From contig NZ_JAPZSC010000033.1 in NCBI RefSeq assembly GCF_027531545.1, positions 40,577 to 104,576 of the forward strand: a DNA stretch of 64,000 nucleotides. The letters run 5' to 3'. The notes beneath the pieces are model-generated. The model searched no databases. It was not told where the DNA came from and saw nothing but the letters and a program-made list of their open reading frames with translations. This stretch comes from Silanimonas sp. GTDB lineage: Bacteria; Pseudomonadota; Gammaproteobacteria; Xanthomonadales; Xanthomonadaceae. The position numbers were made by a program, and so were the translations under genes. Positions 41,661-52,904 of the stretch are shown piece after piece (positions within the stretch are counted from its first letter, which is position 1; the number at the start of each line of letters is the position of its first letter).

Positions 41661-43106
41661 ATGAAGCCCGCCCTGCAGGCCAAGCTCGCCACGGCGCTGG
41701 CACTCACCCCCCAACTCCGGCAGGCGATCCGCCTGTTGCAGCTTTCGCAGATCGAACTCGAGGCCGAGCTGCAGGCCGCCGTCGAATCGAACCCCCTGCT
41801 CGAACTCGCCGAACCGGGCGACGAGGACGGCGCCACCGCCGCGACGCTGGAGGGCAGCTCCGGCGACGAGTCGCCGGGGGATGCGGAGGGCCCCGGCGCC
41901 GAGGCGGGCGACGACGTTGCAGGGATCGACGACCTCGGCCACGACGACTGGACGCTCGGCGACGACGAGGCCGGCCCGCGGCAGCGCGACAGCGACGACG
42001 ACGGTGAGCGCGAGGATGCCGGCGCCGCGCCGGGCCTGCATGAGCACCTCCGATGGCAGCTCCGGATGAGCGTGCACTCCGCCCGCGACGAGGCCATCGG
42101 CGAAGCCGTGATCGATGCGCTGGGCGACGACGGCTACCTGCGCGAACCGCTCGACGCCCTGCCCGCCGCCCTGCCCTCAGCGCTCGAAGTCACGCTCGAC
42201 GACGTGCGGGCCCTGCTGCGCCTCGTGCAGCAGTTCGACCCGATCGGCTGCGGCGCGCGCGACCTCGCCGAGTGCCTCGGCCTGCAGCTGGCCGCCTTGT
42301 CCTCGGACACGCCGGGCCTGGCCCTGGCGCAGCGGCTGGTGGCCGGGCACCTCGACGCCATCGCCCGGCAACGTCCGGACCGCCTCGCCGCGGAACTCGG
42401 CGCGGATCCGGCAGCCGTGCTCGAAGCGATCGCCTTGGTGAAGTCGCTCGACCCGAAACCCGGCGCGCGCTTCGACGGTGCACCGGCCGAGTACGTGCAG
42501 CCGGATGCCATCGCGCTGAAGCAGCGCGGCGTCTGGCGGGTGCGCATGGCCCGTGGCGGTGGTGGGCTTCGGCTGAACGCGCACTACCAGGGCCTGATCG
42601 GGCGCTGCAGCCGTGACGACGACGCCTACCTGCGTGGCCAGCTGCAGGAGGCGCGCTGGCTCATCAAAGCCCTGGAGAACCGCGGCGAGACCCTGCAGCG
42701 CGTCGCCGAGGCCATCGTCCGCACGCAGAGCGCCTTCCTCGACCACGGCCTCGAAGCGATGCGGCCACTCACCCTGCGCGACGTCGCCGAGCAGCTCGAT
42801 CTCCACGAATCGACGATCTCGCGCGCCACGACGCGCAAATACCTGCGGACTCCGCGCGGCACCTTCGAGTTCAAGTTCTTCTTCAGCGCCGGGCTGGCCA
42901 CCGAGCACGGCGGCGCGGCCTCGTCCACCGCCGTGCAGGCCATGATCCGCAAGATGATCGAGGCCGAACCCTCGGGGAAACCGCTTTCGGATCAAGCGCT
43001 TGCCGACGCACTGAAGGCCGAGGGCATCGCCGTGGCGCGGCGCACCGTGGCGAAGTACCGTGAAGGGCTGGGCATTCCGCCGTCCTCCGAGCGCGGGCAA
43101 CGCTGA
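41661..43106 (+). CDS. rpoN: RpoN, sigma-54 factor
   Basis: This 481-residue sigma-54 factor has Region I LTPQLRQAIRLLQLSQIELEAEL, an acidic linker (about 50-130), the core-binding and DNA-binding regions, and the RpoN box ARRTVAKYRE in the C-terminus. It drives activator-dependent promoters, for example for type IV pili. It follows lptB by 5 bp and precedes hpf, the usual order. Confidence 0.97.
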   Translation: MKPALQAKLATALALTPQLRQAIRLLQLSQIELEAELQAAVESNPLLELAEPGDEDGATAATLEGSSGDESPGDAEGPGAEAGDDVAGIDDLGHDDWTLGDDEAGPRQRDSDDDGEREDAGAAPGLHEHLRWQLRMSVHSARDEAIGEAVIDALGDDGYLREPLDALPAALPSALEVTLDDVRALLRLVQQFDPIGCGARDLAECLGLQLAALSSDTPGLALAQRLVAGHLDAIARQRPDRLAAELGADPAAVLEAIALVKSLDPKPGARFDGAPAEYVQPDAIALKQRGVWRVRMARGGGGLRLNAHYQGLIGRCSRDDDAYLRGQLQEARWLIKALENRGETLQRVAEAIVRTQSAFLDHGLEAMRPLTLRDVAEQLDLHESTISRATTRKYLRTPRGTFEFKFFFSAGLATEHGGAASSTAVQAMIRKMIEAEPSGKPLSDQALADALKAEGIAVARRTVAKYREGLGIPPSSERGQR

Positions 43107-43205
43107 CACCGAAGTTTGACGTGGGTCCCCTTCGCCCCCTCCCCCGAGGGGCGTATGCTGGGCGCGAAGTGAAGGTTTGTTTGTCCCAGCGAGGAGAACG
43201 CGCCC

Positions 43206-43532
43206 ATGCGCCTTGAAGTGAGCGGCCACCAGATCGACATCACCCCGGCCCTGAAGGACTTCGTCACGGCGAAGCTCGAGCGGATATCCCGCCATTTCGA
43301 CCACCATCTCGACGTGCGCGTCCTGCTTTCCGTCGACAAGCTCCAGCACAAGGCCGAAGCCACGTTCACCCCCCGCGGCAAGGCGCTTCACGCCGAAGCC
43401 GAGGCTGCCGACATGTATGCCGCCATCGACCTTCTGGTCGACAAGCTCGACCGCATCGTGCTCAAGGAAAAAGAGCGCATCACCGACCACCACCGCGGCG
43501 AATCCGCCGTCCGCTCCGGCAGCTTCGGCTGA
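43206..43532 (+). CDS. hpf: Short HPF, ribosome hibernation factor
   Basis: This 108-residue short-form hibernation-promoting factor has MRLEVSGHQIDITPALKDFVTAKLERI and HAEAEAADMYAAIDLLVDKLD. It binds the ribosomal A/P sites in stationary phase. GAGGAG before the ATG is a strong ribosome site. Confidence 0.92.
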   Translation: MRLEVSGHQIDITPALKDFVTAKLERISRHFDHHLDVRVLLSVDKLQHKAEATFTPRGKALHAEAEAADMYAAIDLLVDKLDRIVLKEKERITDHHRGESAVRSGSFG

Positions 43533-43564
43533 AGGCATCGCGGCCCCACCCAGCCCCATCCCCC

Positions 43565-44035
43565 ATGCACCTCCTCGACCTCCTGGCGCCCGCGCGCGTG
43601 CTCGCGGGCGCCAAGGTTTCTTCCAAGAAACGCCTGCTCGAACAACTGGCCCAGCTGCTCGGCGAGGGCAATGCCGAGCGCGAACGCGCGCTCTTCGACA
43701 GCCTGTGCCAGCGCGAGCGCCTCGGCAGCACCGGGCTCGGCCACGGTGTCGCCATCCCGCACGGCCGCAGTCCGGCACTGACCGTCGCGACGGGGGCCTT
43801 CATCCGCCTCGCCGAGCCGGTGGATTTCGGCGCCAGTGACGGCCAGCCGGTCGATCTGCTGTTCGCGCTGGCCGTGCCGGAGCACTTCACGCAGCAGCAT
43901 CTCGTGCTGCTCGCCCAGCTCGCCGAGATGTTCGCCGACGAAGGCTTTCGCTCGCGGCTGCGCGCGGCCACCGACGGCGACGCGCTGTACCGGCTGGTCG
44001 CCGACTGGCGTCCCGGCCACTCCGCGGCGGCCTGA
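43565..44035 (+). CDS. ptsN: PtsN, nitrogen PTS EIIA
   Basis: This 156-residue EIIA-Ntr has phosphorylation site H66 in GVAIPHGRS. It is a regulatory PTS component that signals nitrogen/potassium status rather than moving sugar. It sits between hpf and hprK. Confidence 0.92.
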   Translation: MHLLDLLAPARVLAGAKVSSKKRLLEQLAQLLGEGNAERERALFDSLCQRERLGSTGLGHGVAIPHGRSPALTVATGAFIRLAEPVDFGASDGQPVDLLFALAVPEHFTQQHLVLLAQLAEMFADEGFRSRLRAATDGDALYRLVADWRPGHSAAA

Positions 44036-44047
44036 GACGGCCACCGC

Positions 44048-45001
44048 ATGCTGCCGCGCCGACTCAGCGCCCGCGAACTCTTCGAGCAACACCGCGACCG
44101 GCTCGGGTTGCGCTGGCTCTCCGGCCAGGCCGGCGGCGATAGGGCCCTCGAAGCCGAGGAGCACCGCACGCGGCGCCCCTCGCTGGTCGGGTACCTCAAC
44201 GTCATCCACCCGAACAAGCTGCAGATCCTGGGCCGCGAGGAGCTGCAGTGGCTCGATTCGCTCGACGCCCGCCAGCGTTGGGAAACCCTTCAGAAGATCG
44301 TCGACTTCCGGCCGCTGGCGCTGGTGATCACCCGCGACCAGGGCTGCCCCACCGACCTGCGCGACATCGCCGAGGAAACCGGCACGCCGCTGTGGATCTC
44401 GCCGCAGGCCGGCCATGAGCTGCTGTCGCAACTGCAATACGTGCTTGCCCGTGCGCTGGCGCCGCGCATCACGCTGCACGGCGTGTTCATGGAGATCTAT
44501 TCCATCGGCGTGCTGATCACCGGCGAATCCGGCCTCGGCAAGAGCGAACTCGCCCTCGAGCTGATCTCGCGCGGCCATCGCCTCGTTGCCGACGACGCGC
44601 CCGAGTTCACCCAGATCGCGCCGGACGTGCTCGACGGCACCTGCCCGGAACTGCTACAGGACCTGCTGGAAGTGCGCGGCCTCGGGATCATGAACATCCG
44701 CCAGATGTTCGGCGACACCGCGGTGAAGCGGAACAAGTACCTGCGCCTGATCGTCAACCTCGTGCGTCCCGGCGAGGCGGTCGACGTGGAAGGCCTCTCG
44801 CGCCTCACCGGCGAAACCGCCGCACGCCCCGTGTTCGGCCTTGACGTCCCGGTGATCAACCTGCCGGTGGCCGCGGGCCGCAACCTCGCGGTGCTGACGG
44901 AAGCCGCCGCACGCCTGCACATCCTGCGCGCCAAGGGCGATGACCCGGCGGCCGCCTTCCTCGCGCGCCACTCCGCGCTGCTCGACAAGGCCGCGCCATG
45001 A
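44048..45001 (+). CDS. hprK: HPr kinase/phosphorylase
   Basis: This 317-residue bifunctional HPr(Ser) kinase/phosphorylase has Walker [10 protein letters not shown] at 159-167, [14 protein letters not shown] after it, and the C-terminal signature [15 protein letters not shown]. It would phosphorylate Ser46 of the HPr encoded downstream. It overlaps rapZ by four bases. Confidence 0.93.
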   Translation: MLPRRLSARELFEQHRDRLGLRWLSGQAGGDRALEAEEHRTRRPSLVGYLNVIHPNKLQILGREELQWLDSLDARQRWETLQKIVDFRPLALVITRDQGCPTDLRDIAEETGTPLWISPQAGHELLSQLQYVLARALAPRITLHGVFMEIYSIGVLITGESGLGKSELALELISRGHRLVADDAPEFTQIAPDVLDGTCPELLQDLLEVRGLGIMNIRQMFGDTAVKRNKYLRLIVNLVRPGEAVDVEGLSRLTGETAARPVFGLDVPVINLPVAAGRNLAVLTEAAARLHILRAKGDDPAAAFLARHSALLDKAAP

Positions 45002-45858
45002 GCCGCTCGCTCACCGTCGTCTCGGGGCTGTCCGGGGCCGGCAAGTCCGTCGCCCTGCGGACGCTCGAGGACCTCGGCTATTACTGCGTCGACAACCTGC
45101 CGGCCGACCTGCTGCCCGGCTTCGTCGACAGCGTCGGCGCCAGCGAGACGCACCAGAAGCTCGCGGTCGGCATCGACGTGCGCAACCACCACGCCGACCT
45201 GGGCAGCATCGGGCAATGGCTCTCGGCGGTCGGCGAGCGCGGCTACCAGCACCGCCTCGTGTTCTTCGACGCGGCCGACGCGACGCTGGTGAAGCGCTAC
45301 TCCGACACCCGCCGCCGGCACCCGCTGTCCCAGCTCGGGCTGGCTCTGCCCGACGCCATCGCGCTGGAGCGCCAGGTGCTGCGCCCAGTGCGCGCCTTGG
45401 CCGACCACGTGTTCGACACCACGGCGCTCAACGTCCACCAACTGCGCAAGCTCGTGCTCACCGAGCTCGAGGCCGGGCGCCGGCCGGGCCTCACCGTGCT
45501 GTTCGAGAGCTTCGCCTACAAGCGCGGCCTGCCGGTCGACGCCGATTTCGTCTTCGACACCCGCTGCCTGCCCAACCCGCACTGGGACCCGGCCCTGCGC
45601 CCGCTGACGGGCCGCGACGCGCTGATCCAGGCGCACTTCGCCGGAATCGCCGAGGTGCAGGAGTACGTGGCCGAGGTGCGGGACTTCGTGGAGCGCTGGC
45701 TGCCGCGCTTCGAATCCGAAACCCGCAGCTACCTCACGATCGCCTTCGGTTGCACCGGCGGCCGGCATCGCTCCGTGTACCTGGCCGAGACCCTCGCCGC
45801 GCATTTCCGCGACCGCGGGCGCGACGACGCCCTGACGTACCACCGCGAACTCGAGTGA
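44998..45858 (+). CDS. rapZ: RapZ, RNase adapter / nucleotide-binding protein
   Basis: This 286-residue protein matches RapZ: Walker A GLSGAGKS at 8-15, [28 protein letters not shown] and the C-terminal [15 protein letters not shown]. In E. coli it directs RNase E to a small RNA controlling GlmS and so links to amino-sugar supply; here that function is assumed from homology. Confidence 0.93.
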   Translation: MSRSLTVVSGLSGAGKSVALRTLEDLGYYCVDNLPADLLPGFVDSVGASETHQKLAVGIDVRNHHADLGSIGQWLSAVGERGYQHRLVFFDAADATLVKRYSDTRRRHPLSQLGLALPDAIALERQVLRPVRALADHVFDTTALNVHQLRKLVLTELEAGRRPGLTVLFESFAYKRGLPVDADFVFDTRCLPNPHWDPALRPLTGRDALIQAHFAGIAEVQEYVAEVRDFVERWLPRFESETRSYLTIAFGCTGGRHRSVYLAETLAAHFRDRGRDDALTYHRELE

Positions 45859-45913
45859 GCCCGCGGCGCCGTCGCTTGCCGACGCGCCACGGGGGTTTGC
45901 TAAGGTTCGATGC

Positions 45914-46306
45914 ATGGCCGTCGGCATCCTCCTCGTCACCCATCCCGGGCTCGGCAACGCCCTGCTCGAAACCGCGTCACGCCTGCTCGGCAAGCTGCCG
46001 CTGGAGGCGCGGGCGTTCGAGCTCGAGTTCGACGCCGACCTCGGCGTGCAGTTGCCGCGCGCCAGCGCCGCGCTGAAGAAGGTCATGGGCGACGATGGCG
46101 CCCTGCTGCTGACCGACGTCTACGGCGCCTCGCCGGCCCGGCTGGCGCACCAGCTCACGCAGATCGCCTCGCCCTGCCGCCGCGTGGCCGGGCTGTCGCT
46201 GCCGATGCTGTTGCGGGTGATGAATTACGGCGACCAGGGCCTCGAAGACCTGGCGCGAACCGCCGCCAATGGCGGCCGCAACGGCGTGGTGCTCGACGAT
46301 GCTTGA
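45914..46306 (+). CDS. PTS EIIA, mannose family
   Basis: This 130-residue EIIA-Man domain has phosphorylation site H10 in LLVTHPGLGNALLE. No EIIB, IIC or IID is nearby, so a regulatory role is more likely than sugar uptake. It overlaps the HPr gene by eight bases. Confidence 0.85.
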   Translation: MAVGILLVTHPGLGNALLETASRLLGKLPLEARAFELEFDADLGVQLPRASAALKKVMGDDGALLLTDVYGASPARLAHQLTQIASPCRRVAGLSLPMLLRVMNYGDQGLEDLARTAANGGRNGVVLDDA

Positions 46307-46567
46307 ACGGCAGATCCCCGTCATCAACCGCCTCGGCCTGCACGCGCGGGCCTCGGCCAAGCTCGTGCAACTGCTCGGCGGCTTCAAGGCGCAGGCCACG
46401 CTGGTGGGTAGCGGCCGCGAGGTGAACGCGAAATCCATCATGGGCGTGCTGCTGCTCGCCGCCGGCCAAGGCAGCACGGTGACGCTGCGCACCGACGGCC
46501 CGGACGAGGCCGAAGCCATGGCCGCCGCGGAAGCCCTGTTCGCTCGACGCTTCGACGAGGAGAGCTG

Positions 46568-46568
<1 letters not shown>
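46299..46568 (+). CDS. ptsH: HPr phosphocarrier
   Basis: This 89-residue HPr has H15 in RLGLHARASAK, phosphorylated by EI, and S46 in VNAKSIMGV, the HPr kinase site. It links EI to EIIA-Ntr and EIIA-Man. The ATG lies inside the EIIA gene; its stop shares bases with the ptsI start. Confidence 0.93.
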
Positions 46569-48292
<1,724 letters not shown>

Positions 48293-48313
48293 GCTGCCGC
48301 GCCGGCGCGCGAC

Positions 48314-48694
48314 TCAATCGGCTGGACAAACCAGCGCGGGCACCGGCTCCGCCGCGACCAGTAGCCGCGTGTTGCGATCGACGAAAAGGATCCAGAGGCC
48401 CTCGCGAGCCCAGGGATCAGTGACGAGTTCGCCTTTCGACGTGTTGTCGCGCGCGACGAGCTGGCCGTTCGTGCTGCCCAGCAGGAAGTCGAACTTCGGG
48501 TCGGTCCAGTCGGTGACGTCCCAGGTGACGCGCGCGGGGAACGGCTGCGCCGGATCGCAGGGCCCCTCGGCTTGCGGCAAGGCCTCCACCTCGAAACTCA
48601 CGCCATCGAGCGCCATCGGCGCCGTCGGCACGATCTCGTCCGGCGTGCAGGCGGCGAGCAGCAGGACAGCAGCGGCGATGGCGGTGATTCGCAT
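48314..48694 (-). CDS. Small predicted lipoprotein
   Basis: This 126-residue protein has a lipoprotein signal MRITAIAAAVLLLAAC, with lipobox LAAC and cleavage before C16. The rest is a small soluble domain with VTWDVTDWTDPKFDFLLG. No family is recognised. It is convergent to ptsI and divergent from mgtE. Confidence 0.65.
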   Translation of the reverse strand: MRITAIAAAVLLLAACTPDEIVPTAPMALDGVSFEVEALPQAEGPCDPAQPFPARVTWDVTDWTDPKFDFLLGSTNGQLVARDNTSKGELVTDPWAREGLWILFVDRNTRLLVAAEPVPALVCPAD

Positions 48695-48825
48695 GGCGGG
48701 CGGGTCGGTTCGACGGTGCGCCAGCGTGCCGGAGCCTCGATGAACGCCGCAAGCACGCGCCGCGCGCTGTTCGCCCCCGCGCCCACGGGCCATAATGCGC
48801 GCGCCCTGCACGCCCAGGCTCCTCG

Positions 48826-50187
48826 ATGGTCGACGCCGCCCGCCACGAACGCACCGCCCACCAGCTGCGCATGCTGTCGGAGTCCCTCGACAGCGGGCGG
48901 CTCGGGCCCGTGCGCCGGTTGGTGAACTCGCTGTCCGCGGCCGAGATCGGCAACCTGCTCGAATCCTTGCCGCCGGCCAAGCGCGACGTGGTCTGGGGGC
49001 TGGTCGATCCGGAAGACGACGGCGAAGTGCTGCTGCACGTCGACGACGAGGTCCGCGAGGGCCTGATCGCGGCGATGGACGCCGACGAGCTCGTCGCCGC
49101 GGTCGAGGACCTCGACATCGACGACCTCGCCGAACTGATGGAGGATCTGCCGGACACGGTCATCGATGAAGTGCTGAAGTCGATGGACCGCGAGAACCGC
49201 GAGCGGCTCGAGCAGGTGCTCTCCTACCCCGAGGACAGCGCGGGCCGCCTGATGAACCCCGACGTGGTGACGGTGCGCGCCGACGTCAGCGTCGACGTGG
49301 TGCTGCGCTTCCTGCGCCTGCGCGGCGAGCTGCCGGACAACACCGACCACCTTTACGTCGTCAGCCGTCGGCACCAGTACCTCGGCCGCATCGCGCTGGC
49401 CCAGTTGCTCACGCATGAGCCAACGACGCCGATCAACACGCTGATGGATGGCGAGCAGCCCGCCATCGCCGTCGACACCCTGTCCGACGAGGTGGCAAGG
49501 CAGTTCTCCGACCACGACTGGATCTCGGCCCCGGTGGTGGACGACAACAACGTGCTGCTCGGCCGCATCACCATCGACGACGTCGTCGACATCATCCGCG
49601 AGCAGGCCGATTACCAGGTGCTCTCCGCGGCCGGCGTCAGCGAGGACGAAAGCCTGTTCAGCCCGGTGCTGCGCGCTTTCCGCGGCCGCTTCCTGTGGCT
49701 GAGCATCAACCTCGGCACTGCCTTCCTCGCCGCCAGCGTCGTGGGCCGCTTCCAGGCCACGCTGGCCGAAGTGGTCGCCTTGGCGGTGCTGATGCCGATC
49801 GTCGCCGGCATGGGCGGCAACGCCGGCACGCAGGTGCTGGCCCTGATGGTGCGCGGCCTCGCCCTCGGCCAGGTCTCCGCCGCCAACCTGCGCACGCTGG
49901 TGTGGAAGGAGATCCGCATCGCGCTGATGAACGGCGTGCTGCTCGGCCTTGTGGTCGCCACGGTGACGCTGGCGTGGTTCCGCAGCCCGGGCATCGCCGC
50001 GGTGATCTTCGCCGCGATGGTGATCAACCTCGGCTTCGCGGCCTGCGCGGGCGTGCTGGTGCCGATGCTGCTGCGCCGCTTCAACGTCGATCCAGCCGTT
50101 GGCGGCGGCGTGATCCTCACCACCGTCACCGACGTGATGGGTTTCTTCGCCTTCCTCGGCCTGGCCACCGTCTTCCTGCTGCACTGA
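48826..50187 (+). CDS. mgtE: MgtE magnesium transporter
   Basis: This 453-residue MgtE has an N-domain of acidic helices (1-130), a CBS pair (about 135-260) with the SAGRLMNPDVVTVRADV region, a connecting helix and five C-terminal membrane helices (LWLSINLGTAFLAAS, LAVLMPIVAGMGGNAGTQ, VLLGLVVATVTLAW and others). CBS domains sense Mg2+ and close the channel. No M-box leader was seen. Confidence 0.92.
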   Translation: MVDAARHERTAHQLRMLSESLDSGRLGPVRRLVNSLSAAEIGNLLESLPPAKRDVVWGLVDPEDDGEVLLHVDDEVREGLIAAMDADELVAAVEDLDIDDLAELMEDLPDTVIDEVLKSMDRENRERLEQVLSYPEDSAGRLMNPDVVTVRADVSVDVVLRFLRLRGELPDNTDHLYVVSRRHQYLGRIALAQLLTHEPTTPINTLMDGEQPAIAVDTLSDEVARQFSDHDWISAPVVDDNNVLLGRITIDDVVDIIREQADYQVLSAAGVSEDESLFSPVLRAFRGRFLWLSINLGTAFLAASVVGRFQATLAEVVALAVLMPIVAGMGGNAGTQVLALMVRGLALGQVSAANLRTLVWKEIRIALMNGVLLGLVVATVTLAWFRSPGIAAVIFAAMVINLGFAACAGVLVPMLLRRFNVDPAVGGGVILTTVTDVMGFFAFLGLATVFLLH

Positions 50188-50189
50188 CG

Positions 50190-50888
50190 ATGCGCGCGAC
50201 GGGCCGCCTCGCACTGCTGCTCGTCGCCACGGCGATCCTGGCGGGATGCGGCGACACCGGCCGAGAGCCCGCGCCACCCGCCCCCGCGGCCACGCCGGAC
50301 ATCCCGCCGACGGCGATCGACGCGCAAGCTCCGGGCCCGCCAGTGCCGGACACGCCGTTCATCCGCAGCCTTCGCCTGTCCGGTTCGGGCTGGCAGTTCG
50401 ATCTCGATACCGCCACCGTCGGCGACGCCACCCGCATCGACGTGCTGGTGCGCACTGCCACGGTCGGTGCCGCCCCGCAGCGCCTCCGGCTGGACGTGGA
50501 AGGGGGCCTCGCCGAGGCCTTCGCCACCGACCTCGACGGCGATGCCGTCCCTGAGCTGCTGCTCTGGACGCGCAGCAGCGGGAGCTCGGCCGAAGGCGAA
50601 GTGCGCGGCTGGCGCTTCGACGCCGCGGGCAGTGCCACGGCGATCCAGGTGCCACCCCTCGACGACGAGGCGTCGATCGGCTGGCGCGGGCGGGACCAGT
50701 TCGGCGTGCAAGGTGATGTGTTGGTCCGCAGCTTCCCGCTCTACCGCGAGGACGACGACAACGCGAGCCCGAGTGCCGGCTTCGCCCGCGTGATCCGCTA
50801 CCGCCTCGATGCCGAGGGCCTCGCGGTCGCGGACACCACGCTGGAGCCGATGGACGGCACGCCGCAGGCGGACGTGCTCGCGCGCTAG
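50190..50888 (+). CDS. Predicted lipoprotein of unknown family
   Basis: This 232-residue protein has a lipoprotein signal MRATGRLALLLVATAILAGC (C20), a proline/alanine linker, then a beta-rich domain with a calcium-loop-like DLDGDAVPELLLW. The ATG lies two bases after the mgtE stop. Its TAG overlaps the stop of convergent pyrB. I do not recognise the family. Confidence 0.7.
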   Translation: MRATGRLALLLVATAILAGCGDTGREPAPPAPAATPDIPPTAIDAQAPGPPVPDTPFIRSLRLSGSGWQFDLDTATVGDATRIDVLVRTATVGAAPQRLRLDVEGGLAEAFATDLDGDAVPELLLWTRSSGSSAEGEVRGWRFDAAGSATAIQVPPLDDEASIGWRGRDQFGVQGDVLVRSFPLYREDDDNASPSAGFARVIRYRLDAEGLAVADTTLEPMDGTPQADVLAR

Positions 50889-51817
50889 CCGCCGAGCAGG
50901 TGCTTGAGCACCGCCATCCGCACGGCCACGCCGTTCGCCACCTGGTCGAGGATCACCGACTGCGGGCCGTCGGCCACGGCGTCGGCGATCTCGACGCCGC
51001 GGTTCATCGGGCCGGGATGCATGACGATCGCATCCGGCTTGGCGCGCGCCAGACGCGCCGGCGTCAGGCCGTACTCGCGGAAATACTGGTCGAGCGAGGG
51101 CACCAGGCCCTCCTCCATGCGCTCGCGCTGCAGGCGCAGCATCATCACCACGTCGGCGCCTTCGACCATCGCGTCGAGGTTCTGGCCGACCGTGCAACCC
51201 GCGGTGATGTTCGAACCGGGCAGCAGGCTGGCCGGACCGCAGACGCGGATGTCGCGACAGCCGAGCTGGCGCAAGGCATGAAGGTCGGAGCGCGCCACGC
51301 GCGAATGCAGCACATCGCCGACGACCAGCACCGACAGGCCGCTGAAATCGCGGCCCTTGCGCTGGCGGATCGTCAGCATGTCGAGCAGGCCCTGCGTGGG
51401 ATGCGCGCTGCGACCGTCGCCCGCGTTCAACAGCGAGGTCGTCGGCTTCGCGCCCGCAGCCAGCGCCGCGACGGCGCCGTTCTCGGCGTGGCGCACGACG
51501 AAGGCATCGATGCCCATCGCCTCCAGCGTGCGCAGCGTGTCGAGCGCGCTCTCGCCCTTCTTCACCGACGAGGCGCTGATGTCGAAATTCAGCACGTCGG
51601 CACCGAGGCGCTGCGCTGCCAGCTGGAAGCTGCTGCGCGTGCGCGTCGAGTTCTCGAAGAACAGGTTGCACACCGTGCGGCCGGCCAGCACGTGGCGAAG
51701 CGCCGTGCCACCGAGGGCGTTGGGGTGCAGGGCCTCGGCGGTGTCGAGCAGGGCGTCGAGGCGGTCGCCGCCCAGGCCGTCGAGTGTGAGCAGGTGGCGC
51801 AGGCGTTCGGTCGTCAT
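50885..51817 (-). CDS. pyrB: PyrB, aspartate carbamoyltransferase catalytic chain
   Basis: This 310-residue enzyme has the carbamoyl-phosphate loop FENSTRTRSSF, SSVKKGESALDTLRTL and MHPGPMNRGVEI. It commits aspartate to pyrimidines. No pyrI or pyrC-like partner is next to it. Its stop codon overlaps that of the preceding convergent gene (CTAG), and its start overlaps ruvX. Confidence 0.96.
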   Translation of the reverse strand: MTTERLRHLLTLDGLGGDRLDALLDTAEALHPNALGGTALRHVLAGRTVCNLFFENSTRTRSSFQLAAQRLGADVLNFDISASSVKKGESALDTLRTLEAMGIDAFVVRHAENGAVAALAAGAKPTTSLLNAGDGRSAHPTQGLLDMLTIRQRKGRDFSGLSVLVVGDVLHSRVARSDLHALRQLGCRDIRVCGPASLLPGSNITAGCTVGQNLDAMVEGADVVMMLRLQRERMEEGLVPSLDQYFREYGLTPARLARAKPDAIVMHPGPMNRGVEIADAVADGPQSVILDQVANGVAVRMAVLKHLLGG

Positions 51818-52257
51818 GGGGGCGAAGGATAGCTGGCGAGGAAGCGCTCGACGATCACCACGGCGGCCAAGGCGTCGATTTCCTCGGCGTCGCTGCGGCG
51901 CTTAAGGCCCGCGCGGCGCTGGTCGGCGAAGCGGCGCGCGGCTTCTTTCGAGCTTCTGCGTTCGTCCACCATCACCACGGGCAGGCCGCTGCGCTTCGCG
52001 GCGGCGCGGGCGAAGCCGCGGGCACGCTGGCGGGCCGGCGGGTCGGGGTCGTCGTCATCGAAGGTGAGCGGGTCGCCGACGATGAGCTGCACCGGGGCCC
52101 ACTCCTTCAACAACTTCTCGAAGCGCGCCCAGTCCGGGATGCCGTCGCGCACCTCGATCAGGCCGAGTTCGCTGGCGGTGCCGGTGATGCCGTTGCCCAC
52201 GGCAACGCCGATGCGCTTCGCGCCGACGTCGAAGCCGAGCACGGCACCGAGGCTCAT
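51814..52257 (-). CDS. ruvX: RuvX/YqgF Holliday-junction resolvase-like
   Basis: This 147-residue RNase H-fold protein has LGFDVGAKRIGVAVGN at the N-terminus, VVMVDERRSSKEAA and a final DALAAVVIVERFLA. It is expected to process 16S rRNA ends or resolve junctions. The start at 52257 follows the family; the longer frame is antisense to yqgE. Confidence 0.93.
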   Translation of the reverse strand: MSLGAVLGFDVGAKRIGVAVGNGITGTASELGLIEVRDGIPDWARFEKLLKEWAPVQLIVGDPLTFDDDDPDPPARQRARGFARAAAKRSGLPVVMVDERRSSKEAARRFADQRRAGLKRRSDAEEIDALAAVVIVERFLASYPSPP

Positions 52258-52270
52258 GCGCGAGGGTCGC

Positions 52271-52831
52271 TCACGCGTGGCCGCTGTAATCGGCCATGTT
52301 CGCCATGTCGACGCCGATCTGGCCCGCCGCCACCTGCCACAGCTGCTCGCTGTCGGTGTCGAAGACCATGGCCTCGGGCGCCGGCACGGTGAGCCAGGCG
52401 TTCTGCGCGAGCTCGCCTTCCAGCTGCTCGCCGCCCCAGCCGGCATGGCCGACCATGACGAGGTAGCGCTCGGGGCCGTCGCCGCGCGCCATGGCGTGCA
52501 GGATCTCGCGCGAGCTGGTGAGGCTGAAGCCGCCGAAGCGCAGGGTCGAGGGCCACGGACGCGGGTCGTCGTGCAGCACGAAGCCGCGATCGACCTGCAC
52601 CGGGCCGCCCCACAGCACCTGCCGGCCCATCATCTCGTGCGAGGCGCCCTCGATGCCGAGCTGTTCGAACAGTTCGCCGAGCAACACGTCGGTGCGGCGG
52701 TTCAACACCACGCCCATGGCGCCGTCTCCGTCGTGCTGGCAGACCAGCACCGCGGAGCGGGCGAAATTCGGGTCGTCCATGCCGGGCATGGCGAGCAGGA
52801 GCGACGACGCGAGCGTGTTTTCCAGCGGCAT
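52271..52831 (-). CDS. yqgE: YqgE/AlgH family protein
   Basis: This 186-residue protein has LLLAMPGMDDPNFARSAVLVCQHDGDGAMGVVLNR and WGGEQLEGELAQNAWL. YqgE/AlgH is usually next to ruvX and pyrB, as here. The role is unclear; in Pseudomonas it affects alginate expression. Confidence 0.93.
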   Translation of the reverse strand: MPLENTLASSLLLAMPGMDDPNFARSAVLVCQHDGDGAMGVVLNRRTDVLLGELFEQLGIEGASHEMMGRQVLWGGPVQVDRGFVLHDDPRPWPSTLRFGGFSLTSSREILHAMARGDGPERYLVMVGHAGWGGEQLEGELAQNAWLTVPAPEAMVFDTDSEQLWQVAAGQIGVDMANMADYSGHA

Positions 52832-52904
52832 GCCGGCATTGTAGGCCGTGCGCCCCGGGCGGAGGTGCGCTTAAGCTGAAGGCCAACCCCAGCTCGACGC
52901 GCCC

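Noticed and set aside
43107..43205. Possible promoter with TTGACG before hpf
   Set aside because: The nearest -10-like box is over 30 bp away, so spacing is wrong.
48293..48313. CGCGCCGGCGCG palindrome after ptsI
   Set aside because: Such GC palindromes are frequent at 70% GC, and no T-run follows.
48695..48825. Mg2+ riboswitch upstream of mgtE
   Set aside because: No M-box-like structure or conserved segments recognisable, and the region is short.
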